Below, in pieces: positions 50,401-59,714 of a stretch of DNA of 64,000 bases. Source of the stretch: JBCBKL01 sp963922565 (GTDB lineage: Bacteria; Pseudomonadota; Alphaproteobacteria; Rhodobacterales; Rhodobacteraceae); the NCBI GenBank assembly GCA_963922565.1, contig CAWUIQ010000005.1:53415-117414 (forward strand), in the 5' to 3' direction. Both the position numbers and the translations under genes were made by a program. Below the pieces are notes generated by a model. That model worked only from the letters and a program-made list of their open reading frames with translations, ran no database searches and was not told the DNA's origin. Positions within the stretch are counted from its first letter, which is position 1. The number at the start of each line of letters is the position of its first letter.

Positions 50401-51543
50401 TTAACGCTTCAGCGCGCCAACGCCTGAGAAGCGGAATGCCTCCTGTTCCAGTGCGTCGATCTCCTCAACGCTCATCTGGTCATGAGCCACGGTGATCCGG
50501 CCAAGGAAGACAAAGGGCAGGTCGCCCGCGCGGCCCTCGAGATCAGCCTTGATCGCCTCGGCGGTCGCCGCACCCACGTCATCGCCCATCCGCATCGGCG
50601 TGGCGTCAAGCTCGCCGCGACGGATCGCTTCGAGTTCCAGCCCGGTACCACCCCAGCCGGTCGAGAAGATCTCTTTCTCTTTACCGACGGCGACTTGCGC
50701 CTCAACCGATCCCATTGCCATTGCGGTGTTGGCGTTGTGGATGATTGTGGCCTCTGGATAGGCCTGCAGGATCAGCGATGTGCCTTCGAACCCGCCTTCG
50801 CGCTGGTATTCGCCGTAATGCTCATAGACGGTGGTCCAGCCGGCTTTCTCCTCCACGCAAGCCTTGAAATCGCCCGAGCGCTGGTTGTCCGTGATGCCGG
50901 GAATGCCCCGGTTCATCGCCATCGTCACCCCTTCGCCAAGCCGCTCGACCATATAGTCGCACATCGTGAGCGCCCCTGCGGCGGACGAGAAATCAAACCA
51001 CGCATCGGGTTGGTTCGACAGATCCTTGAGCGGTGTATGAAACGCCCAGACATAGGTGCTGAACCCGTCATTGCCCGCGAGTTTGCTGATATTGTCGGCC
51101 TGAATGGCCAGCTCGGATGGGCCGAAGATCACGTAATCATAAAGATCCGCGTCCTGCTCGACCTGGTTGGCATAGGTCGATTGCAGCGAGTGTTCGATCT
51201 GGCGCGACGCGAATTCGGTTGTTTCATACGCGATGCCCAGTTGGTCGAGCCGCTTGGTCAGCGCGAGATAGTTGCGCGCCCAGAAATCCGACGTATCCGC
51301 CGATGGGTAGATCAGCGCGATTTGCACCGGGTTATCGAGCGTTCCGGTAAAGGCCACGGCGTCCGAACCGACCACCGCCTGCAACGCTTCAAGCTTGCCA
51401 TCGGCGTTCACCTCGCCGGGGATCCAGTAATCGCGATCGGCAATGCCGGGCAGCTCTTTCAGGGGCAGCGTCGCGTGTCCATCGGCCAGTGCCGTCCCTG
51501 CCGCCGCGCTTGCCACGAGGCTCATGGTTGCTAAAAGTCTCAT
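50401..51543 (-). CDS. Sugar ABC transporter substrate-binding protein (TorT/LuxP-like subtype)
   Basis: A 380-residue periplasmic protein with a Sec signal (MRLLATMSLVASAAAGTALADG) and a type I two-lobe binding fold: VQIALIYPSADTSDFWARNYLALTKRLDQLGI, later MAMNRGIPGITDNQRSGDF and TSLILQAYPEATIIHNANTAMAMG. The sequence between looks more like TorT- or LuxP-type binding proteins than classical ribose-binding ones, so its ligand is hard to guess. It is the last gene of the six-gene transporter run. Confidence 0.85.
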   Translation of the reverse strand: MRLLATMSLVASAAAGTALADGHATLPLKELPGIADRDYWIPGEVNADGKLEALQAVVGSDAVAFTGTLDNPVQIALIYPSADTSDFWARNYLALTKRLDQLGIAYETTEFASRQIEHSLQSTYANQVEQDADLYDYVIFGPSELAIQADNISKLAGNDGFSTYVWAFHTPLKDLSNQPDAWFDFSSAAGALTMCDYMVERLGEGVTMAMNRGIPGITDNQRSGDFKACVEEKAGWTTVYEHYGEYQREGGFEGTSLILQAYPEATIIHNANTAMAMGSVEAQVAVGKEKEIFSTGWGGTGLELEAIRRGELDATPMRMGDDVGAATAEAIKADLEGRAGDLPFVFLGRITVAHDQMSVEEIDALEQEAFRFSGVGALKR

Positions 51544-51629
51544 CTTGGTTCCTCCCTTTGCAATGAGAGCGGGGCCATCGGTCGGTGCCGGGGCTGCACC
51601 CCCGGCCCGGCCACCCCGCATTTGGCCGA

Positions 51630-52745
51630 TCATCCGCTTGGATTTGGATCACCGGCAAAGATCCCGCCAATGGCCAAGAGGCCAATAAGCAGACCGATCA
51701 GCAGCGCGGAAAAGCGCAGCATTTTTTGACCGTCGGGGGTCTGAAGGCCGGCCAAGAGGCCGCCCGCGCCATCGCGGTCCTTTTTCTGCATCCATGTATA
51801 AAGCGCGACCGAGCTGACGATGACGACGCCCGAGGCGACCGACTGCCAGAAGAACTCGATCCGCAGGGTCACCAGCGCGTTAATCATCATGCTGAGAAGC
51901 AGGACACCCGCAAAGGACCCGAGCATCGACGCGCGCCCGCCGAAAAGGGACGTGCCGCCCACTACCACCGCCGCAATGACGTGCAGGTTGAAGTAGGGGG
52001 CTGATGTCGCCTGGATCGCGTTCAGCTTGCCGGTCAGCATCACACCGGCCAGGGCCGCTGCGGCACCGCACAGCACATAGGCATAGACCTTGTGCCGTTT
52101 GACGCTGATCCCGGTCAGCTCTGCAGCCTCCGGATTGGATCCGATGGCGATCGTGTAGCGTCCGAAATAGCTGCGGGTCAGCAGGATGTAGCCCGCAATC
52201 ATCGTGGCGATGCCGATCACGACGGGGATCGGAATGAAGCCCGGGATCTGGCCGCGCCCGATCTCGGTCAGGAAATCGGGGAAGCGCGCCAGCACCAGAC
52301 CTTTGGCAATCACGAGGGCAAAGCCGCGATAGACGAGATCCATCGCCAGCGTACCGATCAGGTCCGGCACGTTGAAGCGCGTGATGATCAGCCCGTTGAT
52401 CAAACCCATCAGCGCCCCCAGCATGATGGCAATGGGCACGGCGATGTAGACCGAAAACCCGTATTGCTTGATCAGAAAGGCCATGAGGATCGAGGACAAA
52501 GCCGCGATAGATCCGATCGACAGATCAATCCCCCGCTGCGTGATGACAAAGGTCATCGCCATCGCCATCGGCATGTAAAGCGCTGCATCCAGCAGGATCA
52601 GGTTCAGGTTGGTGGCCCGGAAGTATCGCGCCGGTTCCGCCACGCCCATAAAGAGGAGGATCGCGAGGATCATGACCATCGGGCCAATGATCGCGATATA
52701 GGGCTCCAGCCGCTCGGTCATCGGTTTCGCTGTTACGGCGTTCAT
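51630..52745 (-). CDS. Sugar ABC transporter permease (second system)
   Basis: A 371-residue RbsC-type inner-membrane permease with about ten helices. Family blocks: VITQRGIDLSIGSIAALSSILMA, GLINGLIITRFNVPDLIGTLAM, and GSNPEAAELTGISVKRHKVYAYVLCG. It ends with an unusual extra hydrophobic segment. The ATG at 52745 overlaps the stop of the ATPase gene. Confidence 0.93.
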   Translation of the reverse strand: MNAVTAKPMTERLEPYIAIIGPMVMILAILLFMGVAEPARYFRATNLNLILLDAALYMPMAMAMTFVITQRGIDLSIGSIAALSSILMAFLIKQYGFSVYIAVPIAIMLGALMGLINGLIITRFNVPDLIGTLAMDLVYRGFALVIAKGLVLARFPDFLTEIGRGQIPGFIPIPVVIGIATMIAGYILLTRSYFGRYTIAIGSNPEAAELTGISVKRHKVYAYVLCGAAAALAGVMLTGKLNAIQATSAPYFNLHVIAAVVVGGTSLFGGRASMLGSFAGVLLLSMMINALVTLRIEFFWQSVASGVVIVSSVALYTWMQKKDRDGAGGLLAGLQTPDGQKMLRFSALLIGLLIGLLAIGGIFAGDPNPSG

Positions 52746-53500
52746 GCTGCTTCCTCCGCTCCGACGATGAGACCGAGAACCTCTTGCGTGCTGCTGTCTG
52801 CCGTTCTGACGACCCCTACGCATTGTCCCCGGCGCTGCACGTGAACACGGTCGGAGACTTCAAAGACGTCATCCAGCGAGTGGCTGATCAGGATCACGGC
52901 CAGCCCCTGCGCCTTGAGCGTCTGGATCAGTTTGAGGGTGCGGGCTGTTTCTTGTGGTCCGAGGGCCGCAGTCGGTTCGTCCATCACCAGAACGCGCAGC
53001 CCTTCGCTATAGACCGCGCGCGCGATGGCGACCGCCTGGCGTTGCCCGCCCGACAGGCTTTCGGTCGGCGCATCGAGAGATTTCAGTTTTACGCCCAAAC
53101 GCTCCATCAACACGCGCTCGGTCTCGGACCGCATCCGCTTGTTGTCGAGAATTTCGAACCCAAGGACCGATTTGGTTAGCTCGTTGCCAAGAAACATGTT
53201 GGCCGCCGGGTCAAGGTGGTCAGCAAGCGCCAGGGTCTGATAGACCGCATCGATGCCCGCTTCGATGGCTTCGGCGTGGTTGGAAAACTCGATCCTGTTG
53301 CCGTCAAGGTACATCTCGCCCTCGGTCGGTTGATACACGCCCGTGAGCACCTTGATCAGCGTCGATTTGCCCGCGCCATTGTCCCCGACAATGGCCAGCA
53401 CCTCGCCGGCATAGGCATTCAGGTCGACGTTCTGAAGGGCGGTCACCCCGCCGAAGCGTTTGGTTATACCGCGCATCTGCACGAGTGGTGTATCAGCCAT
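52742..53500 (-). CDS. Sugar ABC transporter ATPase, single domain (second system)
   Basis: A 252-residue ATPase with one nucleotide-binding domain: Walker A GDNGAGKST, signature LSGGQRQAVAIARAV, Walker B VLVMDEPTAAL. Most CUT2 systems have a two-domain ATPase; this single-domain form resembles FrcA-type. It should act as a dimer with the permease at 51630-52745. MADTPLVQMRGITKRFGG gives the normal start at 53500. Confidence 0.93.
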   Translation of the reverse strand: MADTPLVQMRGITKRFGGVTALQNVDLNAYAGEVLAIVGDNGAGKSTLIKVLTGVYQPTEGEMYLDGNRIEFSNHAEAIEAGIDAVYQTLALADHLDPAANMFLGNELTKSVLGFEILDNKRMRSETERVLMERLGVKLKSLDAPTESLSGGQRQAVAIARAVYSEGLRVLVMDEPTAALGPQETARTLKLIQTLKAQGLAVILISHSLDDVFEVSDRVHVQRRGQCVGVVRTADSSTQEVLGLIVGAEEAA

Positions 53501-53602
53501 GTCTTTCTCCTCCGTCAGACGGAAAGGACGGGCAACGCACATACCCTGCTGTTCGGATCAAGGTGCGGGGCCAGACCTTGCCGCCCGACCCCGCGGGGAG
53601 AA

Positions 53603-54640
53603 CTATTTGCCCCAGATCTCCGCATAGGCCTCGCGGTAGGGGATATCCGGATCGAATTGATTGCTGTCGCCAAGCTTCGCCAGACCTTCGGGGGTCACCA
53701 GTGCAGGCGAGGTGACATAGCCCGAACACGCCTCACCCTGAATGGCCCTGTTCAGCTCGTCCACCAGTTGCCAGCCCTGCAGGTTCAGAGGCTCGGCCAC
53801 GGTGATCGCCTGATAACCGTTTGACCGAATGCGCTGGAACGCCGCCTCTGACCCATCACCGGCAGACCCGGCCTGCGGTCCGGCATCGGGCGACAGCCCG
53901 GCCGCGGCCAGCGACGGCCCCATGAAGTCAAAATAGAGGTCGTTGATCGCCAGCGCGTGTGTCCAGCTGTCCCCGTATTTCTGCAACAGCGACGTGGTCA
54001 GCGGCCCCATGCGGGTCGAGGTGTCGGCAATGGGCGTGTCCACGTATTCCAGAACCTTGCCACCCGCGGCCTCGACCGTTTCTTTCAGCCGGTCTGCCTT
54101 GTCGATGGCGATCTGGTAGGTGGAGTCGGTGAAGATCACGACGCCGATATCCTTGCCACCATCCTCGATGGCCCATTCGGCGGCCACTTCGGACACGGTC
54201 ATCGCATCGGTCGATACGTTGGCAAAGATACCGCCGGGCGCATCGCAGCCGATCTTGGGACCGGAATGCCACGCGACCATCGGAACACCTGCATTCACGA
54301 CACCTTCGAGGGCTGCCTGCTGTTCGACCGCATCAAAGCCGTTGATGATGATCCCGTCAGCCTTGAGCGCGAGCGCCTGACCAATCGCTGCCGTACGGCC
54401 CTGGATCGATCCCGCCCCATCCAGCACACGCACATCCCAGCCGATCTTGGCCGCGGCTTCTTCGACACCGTTGGTCACGCCCAGAATACCGCCATTCTTC
54501 AGATCGCCGGCCACGACCACGATGGACTTGCCATCTGCGGCGGCTGGTCCGGTCGTCGGCCCGTCCCACTCCGCCCAAGCGGGCAGTGCGGCCATAAAAG
54601 TGCTGGCGAGCAGCGCGGCCACTAATGTGTGTTTTTTCAT
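53603..54640 (-). CDS. Sugar ABC transporter substrate-binding protein (first system)
   Basis: A 345-residue periplasmic binding protein with a Sec signal (MKKHTLVAALLASTFMAALPAWA) and a RbsB-like fold: IVVVAGDLKNGGILGVTNGVEEAAAKIGWDV, LALKADGIIINGFDA, and GVPMVAWHSGP. A GGAGGA Shine-Dalgarno precedes the ATG at 54640. It probably serves the permease and two-domain ATPase just upstream. The sugar is unknown. Confidence 0.9.
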   Translation of the reverse strand: MKKHTLVAALLASTFMAALPAWAEWDGPTTGPAAADGKSIVVVAGDLKNGGILGVTNGVEEAAAKIGWDVRVLDGAGSIQGRTAAIGQALALKADGIIINGFDAVEQQAALEGVVNAGVPMVAWHSGPKIGCDAPGGIFANVSTDAMTVSEVAAEWAIEDGGKDIGVVIFTDSTYQIAIDKADRLKETVEAAGGKVLEYVDTPIADTSTRMGPLTTSLLQKYGDSWTHALAINDLYFDFMGPSLAAAGLSPDAGPQAGSAGDGSEAAFQRIRSNGYQAITVAEPLNLQGWQLVDELNRAIQGEACSGYVTSPALVTPEGLAKLGDSNQFDPDIPYREAYAEIWGK

Positions 54641-54667
54641 GGTTTCCTCCCTTTGCACTTGAGATGC

Positions 54668-55690
54668 TCAGCGCTTGTCTGCACCTTTTTTGCGCTGCGC
54701 GTATCCTGCGATGCCGATGGCAACCAGCAGGGTGACTCCGTTGAACAGCGGTTCGACCCAGAAGGAACCGCCAAATTGTTGAATGCCCGAAATGCCCACG
54801 GCCAGGATGACAACCCCGACGACAGTGCCCCATACATTGACCCGGCCGGGCTTGATCGTCGTGGAACCCAGGAAGGCCCCGACGAGCGCTGGCAGCAGGA
54901 ACTCAAGCCCCACCGATGCCTGCCCGATCCGCAGCTTGGCGGCGAGCAGGACGCCGGCAACGGCCGTCATCGTTCCTGAGGCGACGAAAGCGCCAATCAC
55001 GTATTTCCGCGTGGGAATGCCGTTCAGCTGCGCCGCCCGCTGATTGGCGCCAATGGCATAGAGATAACGGCCAACGGGCGTGTATTCGAGGATGATCCAC
55101 ATCACGACGGTAATGACGATCAGGTAATAGGCCGTGATCGGCAGACCAAAGACAAAGGTGGTGTTGAGAGCATAGAATCCGTCGGGCAACAGCCCCACCA
55201 TCTGCCGCCCGCCCGTGTGCCAGAGCGCCAGCGCATAAAGCACCGTACCGGTGCCGAGTGTGGCGATGAAGCTGTCGATCTTGGCGACCTCGACCAGCAG
55301 ACCGTTGAGGAAACCCGTCAGCGCGCCAAGTAGAAGGACGATGGCGACGGCCATTGGCCAGGGCAGGCCCAACATGGTCTGCAGGCTGATCGCCAGGATG
55401 TGCCAAAGGACGATCCCGTAACCCACTGTCAGGTCGATCCGGCCCGCGGCCATGGGGATCATGGCCCCGAGCGACAATAGGGCGATGATCGCCTTGTCCG
55501 AGATGATCGACCGCAGGTTCAGCATCGTCGGAAAGGTGTCGGGCAGCAGGATCGAGAACAGCCCGATCAGGAACACGGTCAGGATCACGAGCCCATAGAC
55601 CGGCAGGAACCGCATCAGGCGTTTGCCGGTACTCAGACCCCTGAGGTCTGCCTTGGTTGGCTCAAGTGCGCTGGATTCAAGCGACTGCAT
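54668..55690 (-). CDS. Sugar ABC transporter permease (first system)
   Basis: A 340-residue RbsC-type permease: MIPMAAGRIDLTVGYGIVLWHILAI, LTGFLNGLLVEVAKIDSFIATLGTGTVLYALALW, GANQRAAQLNGIPTRKYVIGAFVASG. Ten or so membrane helices. Its start overlaps the two-domain ATPase gene by 14 bases. Confidence 0.93.
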   Translation of the reverse strand: MQSLESSALEPTKADLRGLSTGKRLMRFLPVYGLVILTVFLIGLFSILLPDTFPTMLNLRSIISDKAIIALLSLGAMIPMAAGRIDLTVGYGIVLWHILAISLQTMLGLPWPMAVAIVLLLGALTGFLNGLLVEVAKIDSFIATLGTGTVLYALALWHTGGRQMVGLLPDGFYALNTTFVFGLPITAYYLIVITVVMWIILEYTPVGRYLYAIGANQRAAQLNGIPTRKYVIGAFVASGTMTAVAGVLLAAKLRIGQASVGLEFLLPALVGAFLGSTTIKPGRVNVWGTVVGVVILAVGISGIQQFGGSFWVEPLFNGVTLLVAIGIAGYAQRKKGADKR

Positions 55691-57203
55691 GCGACCCGTC
55701 CCCTTCAGACGTTATGTTCCCGGCAGAGGCCGATTGTATCAGGTTCTCGGTGGTCAACCGCGTGCCGCTCAGCTCGTCGACGATGGCGCCCTGGCTGAAC
55801 ACGATGGCGCGGTGGCAAATCGTGGCGATCTCTTCGAAATCCGTGGACATGATCAGGATCGCGACACCGTCACCAAGCGCCCGATTAAGCAGCGCATAGA
55901 TCTCTGATTTCGCGCCCACATCCACGCCGGCTGTCGGGTCCTCGCAAATCAGCAGCTTGCGATTGGTTGCAAGCCAACGGCCGATAACGACCTTCTGCTG
56001 GTTGCCACCCGAAAGCGCTTCGATGGCCAAGGTCGGATCATTGGGTGACAGGCCCAGTTCCGCGCCGATGATCGCCGCCTGTTCGGCCTCGACCCGGGGC
56101 GAAAGCATGCTGAACAGTCTGCGCCCGATGCCATCGGGGTTGAGAAAGGTGTTTTCGCGGATGGTCAGGCTCATCGCGACGGATTCTTCGGTCCGGTCCT
56201 TGGCCACCAGTCCGACACCCGAATGCAGCGCCTTTTGCGGGGTCGACAGATCCGGGGTTCTACCGTCGAGTACCACGCTGCCTTCGAAGGGCAGGAGGCC
56301 AAAAAGCGCGCGCGAGATCGCCTCGTGCCCCGCGCCGCGCAGGCCGACAAGGCCCAGCACCTCGTTCTTCTGCAGATCAAAGCTCAGACGCTGCATGCCA
56401 GCGACTTCGAAGTCGCGGAGCGATAACACCGCATCACCGATCTCGTCGGTGGCTTTGACCGTCTCGCGTGTCTTGCGTCCGACAATCTTTTGCACCAGCT
56501 CTTCGGGGGTCGTGTGGTCGATGTTCCGCACGCCGACCATCGCCCCGTCGCGCAGCACGGCAACCCGATCTGCAATTTGAAAAATCTCGTCCAGCCGGTG
56601 CGAGACGTAGATCATGCCGACCCCTTTGTCCCGCAGGGGCCGGATCGCGGCAAAGAGCCGTTCGACCTCATCCGCCGGCAAAGAAGCGGTCGGTTCATCC
56701 AGCACGAGGAACTCGCTGTCCACGGCCAGAGCGCGTGCGATAGCGACGAGGGATTTTTCCGTGCGGGTCAGTTCCTCGACCCGGGTCGTGGGGTCAAATT
56801 CGGCGTCCACGCGGCGCAAGGCCTCGACCGCAAAGTGTTCTACATCCCGCCAGCGGATCAGCCCGTTCTTGCGGGAGAACCCGAGCGCGAGCCCGATATT
56901 CTCGGCCACCGTCATCCATTCAATCAGCCCGAGATCCTGGTGGATAAATGCCACCTTCTGGCGCTCGCCAAACCCTGCCGGTGTGTGCTGGTACGGCTCA
57001 CCATCAATCAGCACCTGACCGGCGTCGGCCGCATGGATCCCGCCCAGCACTTTGATCAGCGTCGACTTGCCCGCACCGTTCTCGCCCAACAGCGCGACGA
57101 TCTCGCCGCGACCCACCGTCAACGACACATCCTCGAGCGCGTAAGTGCCGCCAAAATGCTTGTCGATGCTGTCAAAGAACAAACCTGATTGCAGGTCTGG
57201 CAT
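55677..57203 (-). CDS. Sugar ABC transporter ATPase, two domains (first system)
   Basis: A 508-residue RbsA-type ATPase. The first domain has Walker A GENGAGKST and Walker B FLVLDEPTASL; its signature loop is weakly conserved. The second has LVGLRGAGHEAISRALFG in place of a full Walker A (as usual in this family) and the signature LSGGNQQKVVIGRWL. It is first in the six-gene run 57203-50401 and lies behind a pair of operator palindromes shared with the divergent LacI gene. Confidence 0.94.
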   Translation of the reverse strand: MPDLQSGLFFDSIDKHFGGTYALEDVSLTVGRGEIVALLGENGAGKSTLIKVLGGIHAADAGQVLIDGEPYQHTPAGFGERQKVAFIHQDLGLIEWMTVAENIGLALGFSRKNGLIRWRDVEHFAVEALRRVDAEFDPTTRVEELTRTEKSLVAIARALAVDSEFLVLDEPTASLPADEVERLFAAIRPLRDKGVGMIYVSHRLDEIFQIADRVAVLRDGAMVGVRNIDHTTPEELVQKIVGRKTRETVKATDEIGDAVLSLRDFEVAGMQRLSFDLQKNEVLGLVGLRGAGHEAISRALFGLLPFEGSVVLDGRTPDLSTPQKALHSGVGLVAKDRTEESVAMSLTIRENTFLNPDGIGRRLFSMLSPRVEAEQAAIIGAELGLSPNDPTLAIEALSGGNQQKVVIGRWLATNRKLLICEDPTAGVDVGAKSEIYALLNRALGDGVAILIMSTDFEEIATICHRAIVFSQGAIVDELSGTRLTTENLIQSASAGNITSEGDGSHAVA

Positions 57204-57244
57204 AGCGGCTCCTCCGGCGTCACGGTGCCCAACCTCCCCGTTGA

Positions 57245-57313
57245 GTTACCCGTAACGTTCCGTTAGCATCGGGTCAGAAAGCGGGCGCTGTCAAGGCTTA
57301 AGTTACCCGTAAC
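57245..57313. promoter_or_regulatory. Pair of LacI-type operators between the ABC run and lacI
   Basis: Two copies of GTTACCCGTAAC, at 57245-57256 and 57302-57313, 57 bases apart centre to centre. The arms GTTAC/GTAAC are perfect. The second lies just before the LacI-family start at 57330; the first is in front of the ATPase gene. The arrangement suggests looping or shared control of both directions. Confidence 0.75.
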
Positions 57314-57329
57314 GTAAAATGGCTAGAAC

Positions 57330-58361
57330 GTGGATAAAAACAGTAAAAACAATAAGGTAAGCCTGTCTGAGGTGGCGCGTGCCGCAGGGGTGTCAAAAAT
57401 GACCGCGAGCCGGGTTTTGCGCGGGGAGGGCGGGTATTCGGAAGATACCCGCATCAAGGTCATGCAGCAGGTCGATCAACTCGGTTACCTGCCGAATCGA
57501 CTGGCCACGGTTTTTGCCGGCGACCAAAGCTCGACCTTCATCGGCGTGTCGATCCCGGACCTTGGAAACGAGGTGTTTGCACAGGTGCTTGAAGGCATTG
57601 ATCGCAAGCTTGGTACCTTTGGATACCAGTCCGTTCTGGGCCTCACACAGCACACGCAGGAAGAGGAGGAGAACTGGATCAGAACGGTTCTGTCGTGGCA
57701 GCCTGCGGGCCTCATTCTGACCGGGCGATACCATTCGCCCCGCGCCACTGACATGCTGCGCAATGCAGGGATTCCGGTCGTCGAGATCTGGGATCTGAAC
57801 TCTTCCCCTCTGGATATGAGCGTCGGGATCAACCACTTCGACAGCGGATTTGATATGGGGCGCTACCTGACATCGCTCGGATACCGCCGCATCGGCTATG
57901 TGGGCACGTCCCACGATACGGCGAATGCCGCGACCGAGCGGCTGAACGGGTTCTGCAAGGCGGTCGAAGGGGCCGGTGGTGCCGTCGTCAAACAGCTCTG
58001 CCTGCACGATACGGCAACGTATTATCCGGGCTTTTACGGCACCGAACAGTTGCTCTCCGCCGCGCGCGATATCGAATGCATTTTTTTCCAGAACGACGCG
58101 ATGGCATTCGGTGGGCTACAATACTGCGCCGCCAAGGGATTGCGCGTGCCGGACGATATCGGGATCGCGGGGTGGGGAGATTTGCCGATCGCGTCAGTGA
58201 TGAACCGGCGCCTCACATCCTGTCACGTCCCGCACCTGAAGCTGGGGCAGATGGCGGCCGAGATGATGATGGGGCGGCTGACGGATGAGCCTGTGCCGAC
58301 ATGCACGGACATCGGGTTTCGGTTGATCCCGGGATCGACGGTGCGGAATAGTGGAGTTTAA
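57330..58361 (+). CDS. LacI-family transcriptional regulator (transporter-linked)
   Basis: A 343-residue regulator with an N-terminal helix-turn-helix (VSLSEVARAAGVSKMTASRVLRG, about residues 9-33) and hinge, then a sugar-binding core (STFIGVSIPDLGNEVFAQVLEGIDRKL). It is divergent from the ABC transporter run and two palindromes lie between, so it most likely represses that run and itself until the sugar binds. Confidence 0.93.
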   Translation: MDKNSKNNKVSLSEVARAAGVSKMTASRVLRGEGGYSEDTRIKVMQQVDQLGYLPNRLATVFAGDQSSTFIGVSIPDLGNEVFAQVLEGIDRKLGTFGYQSVLGLTQHTQEEEENWIRTVLSWQPAGLILTGRYHSPRATDMLRNAGIPVVEIWDLNSSPLDMSVGINHFDSGFDMGRYLTSLGYRRIGYVGTSHDTANAATERLNGFCKAVEGAGGAVVKQLCLHDTATYYPGFYGTEQLLSAARDIECIFFQNDAMAFGGLQYCAAKGLRVPDDIGIAGWGDLPIASVMNRRLTSCHVPHLKLGQMAAEMMMGRLTDEPVPTCTDIGFRLIPGSTVRNSGV

Positions 58362-58478
58362 GGGCGCAACCGGTCGAAGCCCCATCACAGGTTGGGTCGC
58401 GTTTGTTGAACGAGGGTCAGCTAAGAGCCCATATTGCCGGATGCTGCAGGATGCTTAGACGTCCGCTTCCTATTGCCA

Positions 58479-59042
58479 CTACCTAGCGCGTAGACGGCTC
58501 ATCGTGACCGGCGTGATACCCAAGAAGGACGCTATCAACGAGTGGGTGAAAATGTCTTCATAGCTAGGGAACGCTTGGCGGAACCAGTTCAGCCGCTCCG
58601 CCCCGCCAAGAGCGGCGAGACACCATTCGCGCTCCGCCTTTTCACTCAGTGCGCGTCCTAGAACACCATTTGCCCAGTTTCGGATTGGTTCAGAGTCAAT
58701 CATCAGATTTGTAAGCTGATCCGTATCGATCCAATAAAGCGAGGCTTCTTTGGTTGCTTGGATGGACACAAGGGACACGCCATCCCGCGTTCGCGCGATA
58801 TTCGGCGTGACAACGCAAGGACCAACAAAGAGCCCAACGCAGACCTCCTTGCCATCCGGGTCACAAATGGTGCTGGCGAGGCACCCATCCAAAAGAATGT
58901 ACTCATCTGATGCAGGTTGCTCTTGGTGGGTAAGGCGCGCGCCTTTGTTCAAACGCTTACTTCTCCAATGAGACGCAAAACCGTCTGCAAGGCTCAAGTC
59001 GGACAGATCAGGTGACTGTGCGAGATAACTCCGTAGATTCAT
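58479..59042 (-). CDS. Crp/Fnr-family regulator
   Basis: A 187-residue protein with a cyclic-nucleotide-type beta-barrel (about 25-110; LNKGARLTHQEQPASDEYILLDGCLAST) and a C-terminal helix-turn-helix (HSLIASFLGITPVTMSRLRAR). No cysteine pattern for an iron-sulfur cluster is present. The gene and its divergent partner have fewer G/C-ended codons than the neighbours and may be a later insertion. The start at 59042 (MNLRSYLAQ) is used; the upstream frame overlaps the divergent promoter. Confidence 0.85.
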   Translation of the reverse strand: MNLRSYLAQSPDLSDLSLADGFASHWRSKRLNKGARLTHQEQPASDEYILLDGCLASTICDPDGKEVCVGLFVGPCVVTPNIARTRDGVSLVSIQATKEASLYWIDTDQLTNLMIDSEPIRNWANGVLGRALSEKAEREWCLAALGGAERLNWFRQAFPSYEDIFTHSLIASFLGITPVTMSRLRAR

Positions 59043-59119
59043 CTTGGTAGCCTTATCAAATGATAATGCGCGTGGCTTCACCCAAGGGCACCTTGGCACG
59101 AGATCAAGGAGGTCCCAAA

Positions 59120-59668
59120 ATGGTTCACACACTTCTCTCAAGGTACATCGGGTTTGCCGCAATTGGCTGCGGGTTGATTGCTACCGTCATCTACGTGCTG
59201 ATGATCACCGTCACGCTTGCCCACATCGAAACTATCTCGGGGCAGGTGTCATTCGACATGCGGCCCTTCGGCTACGGCCCCTCCGATGCCGCGACGCTTC
59301 TTGAAGCTTTAGGTGCAGAAGGGCGCGAGTATTATCTCAGCCGCCAGATTCCTCTGGATACCCTCTATCCGGCCTTGCTCGCACTCACACTGAGCAGCAC
59401 CGTCTGCTGGTTTGGGCGACGCATGCCCAACAGGATAATTGTACGTCTTGGCGTTACTTTCGCCGTCGGCAGTGCGCTTTTCGATTATGCCGAGAACCTA
59501 GGGATCGTGGCGATGATCTACGGTTGGCCAGATGTGTCGGGATCAATGGTCTACGCCGCCAGCACAGCGACAATCGCCAAGTCCGTCATGACAACTTTGG
59601 CTGTGCTTCTCGCACTTGCAACAGGGCTGATCTGGGCTCGCCTGCCCAAAGCGGACGCTGCTGCCTAG
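59120..59668 (+). CDS. Small membrane protein of unknown function
   Basis: A 182-residue protein with four probable membrane helices (FAAIGCGLIATVIYVLMITVTL; LYPALLALTLSSTVCWF; VTFAVGSALFDYAENLGIVAMIYG; a C-terminal one). AAGGAGGTCCCAAA just before the ATG is a very strong Shine-Dalgarno and fixes the start. It is divergent from the Crp/Fnr gene and may be its target. No homologue was recognised. Confidence 0.7.
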   Translation: MVHTLLSRYIGFAAIGCGLIATVIYVLMITVTLAHIETISGQVSFDMRPFGYGPSDAATLLEALGAEGREYYLSRQIPLDTLYPALLALTLSSTVCWFGRRMPNRIIVRLGVTFAVGSALFDYAENLGIVAMIYGWPDVSGSMVYAASTATIAKSVMTTLAVLLALATGLIWARLPKADAAA

Positions 59669-59714
59669 ATAAGTAGTGCACGCATTGTCCGCAAAGCCAA
59701 CCTGCCGCGCGCAT

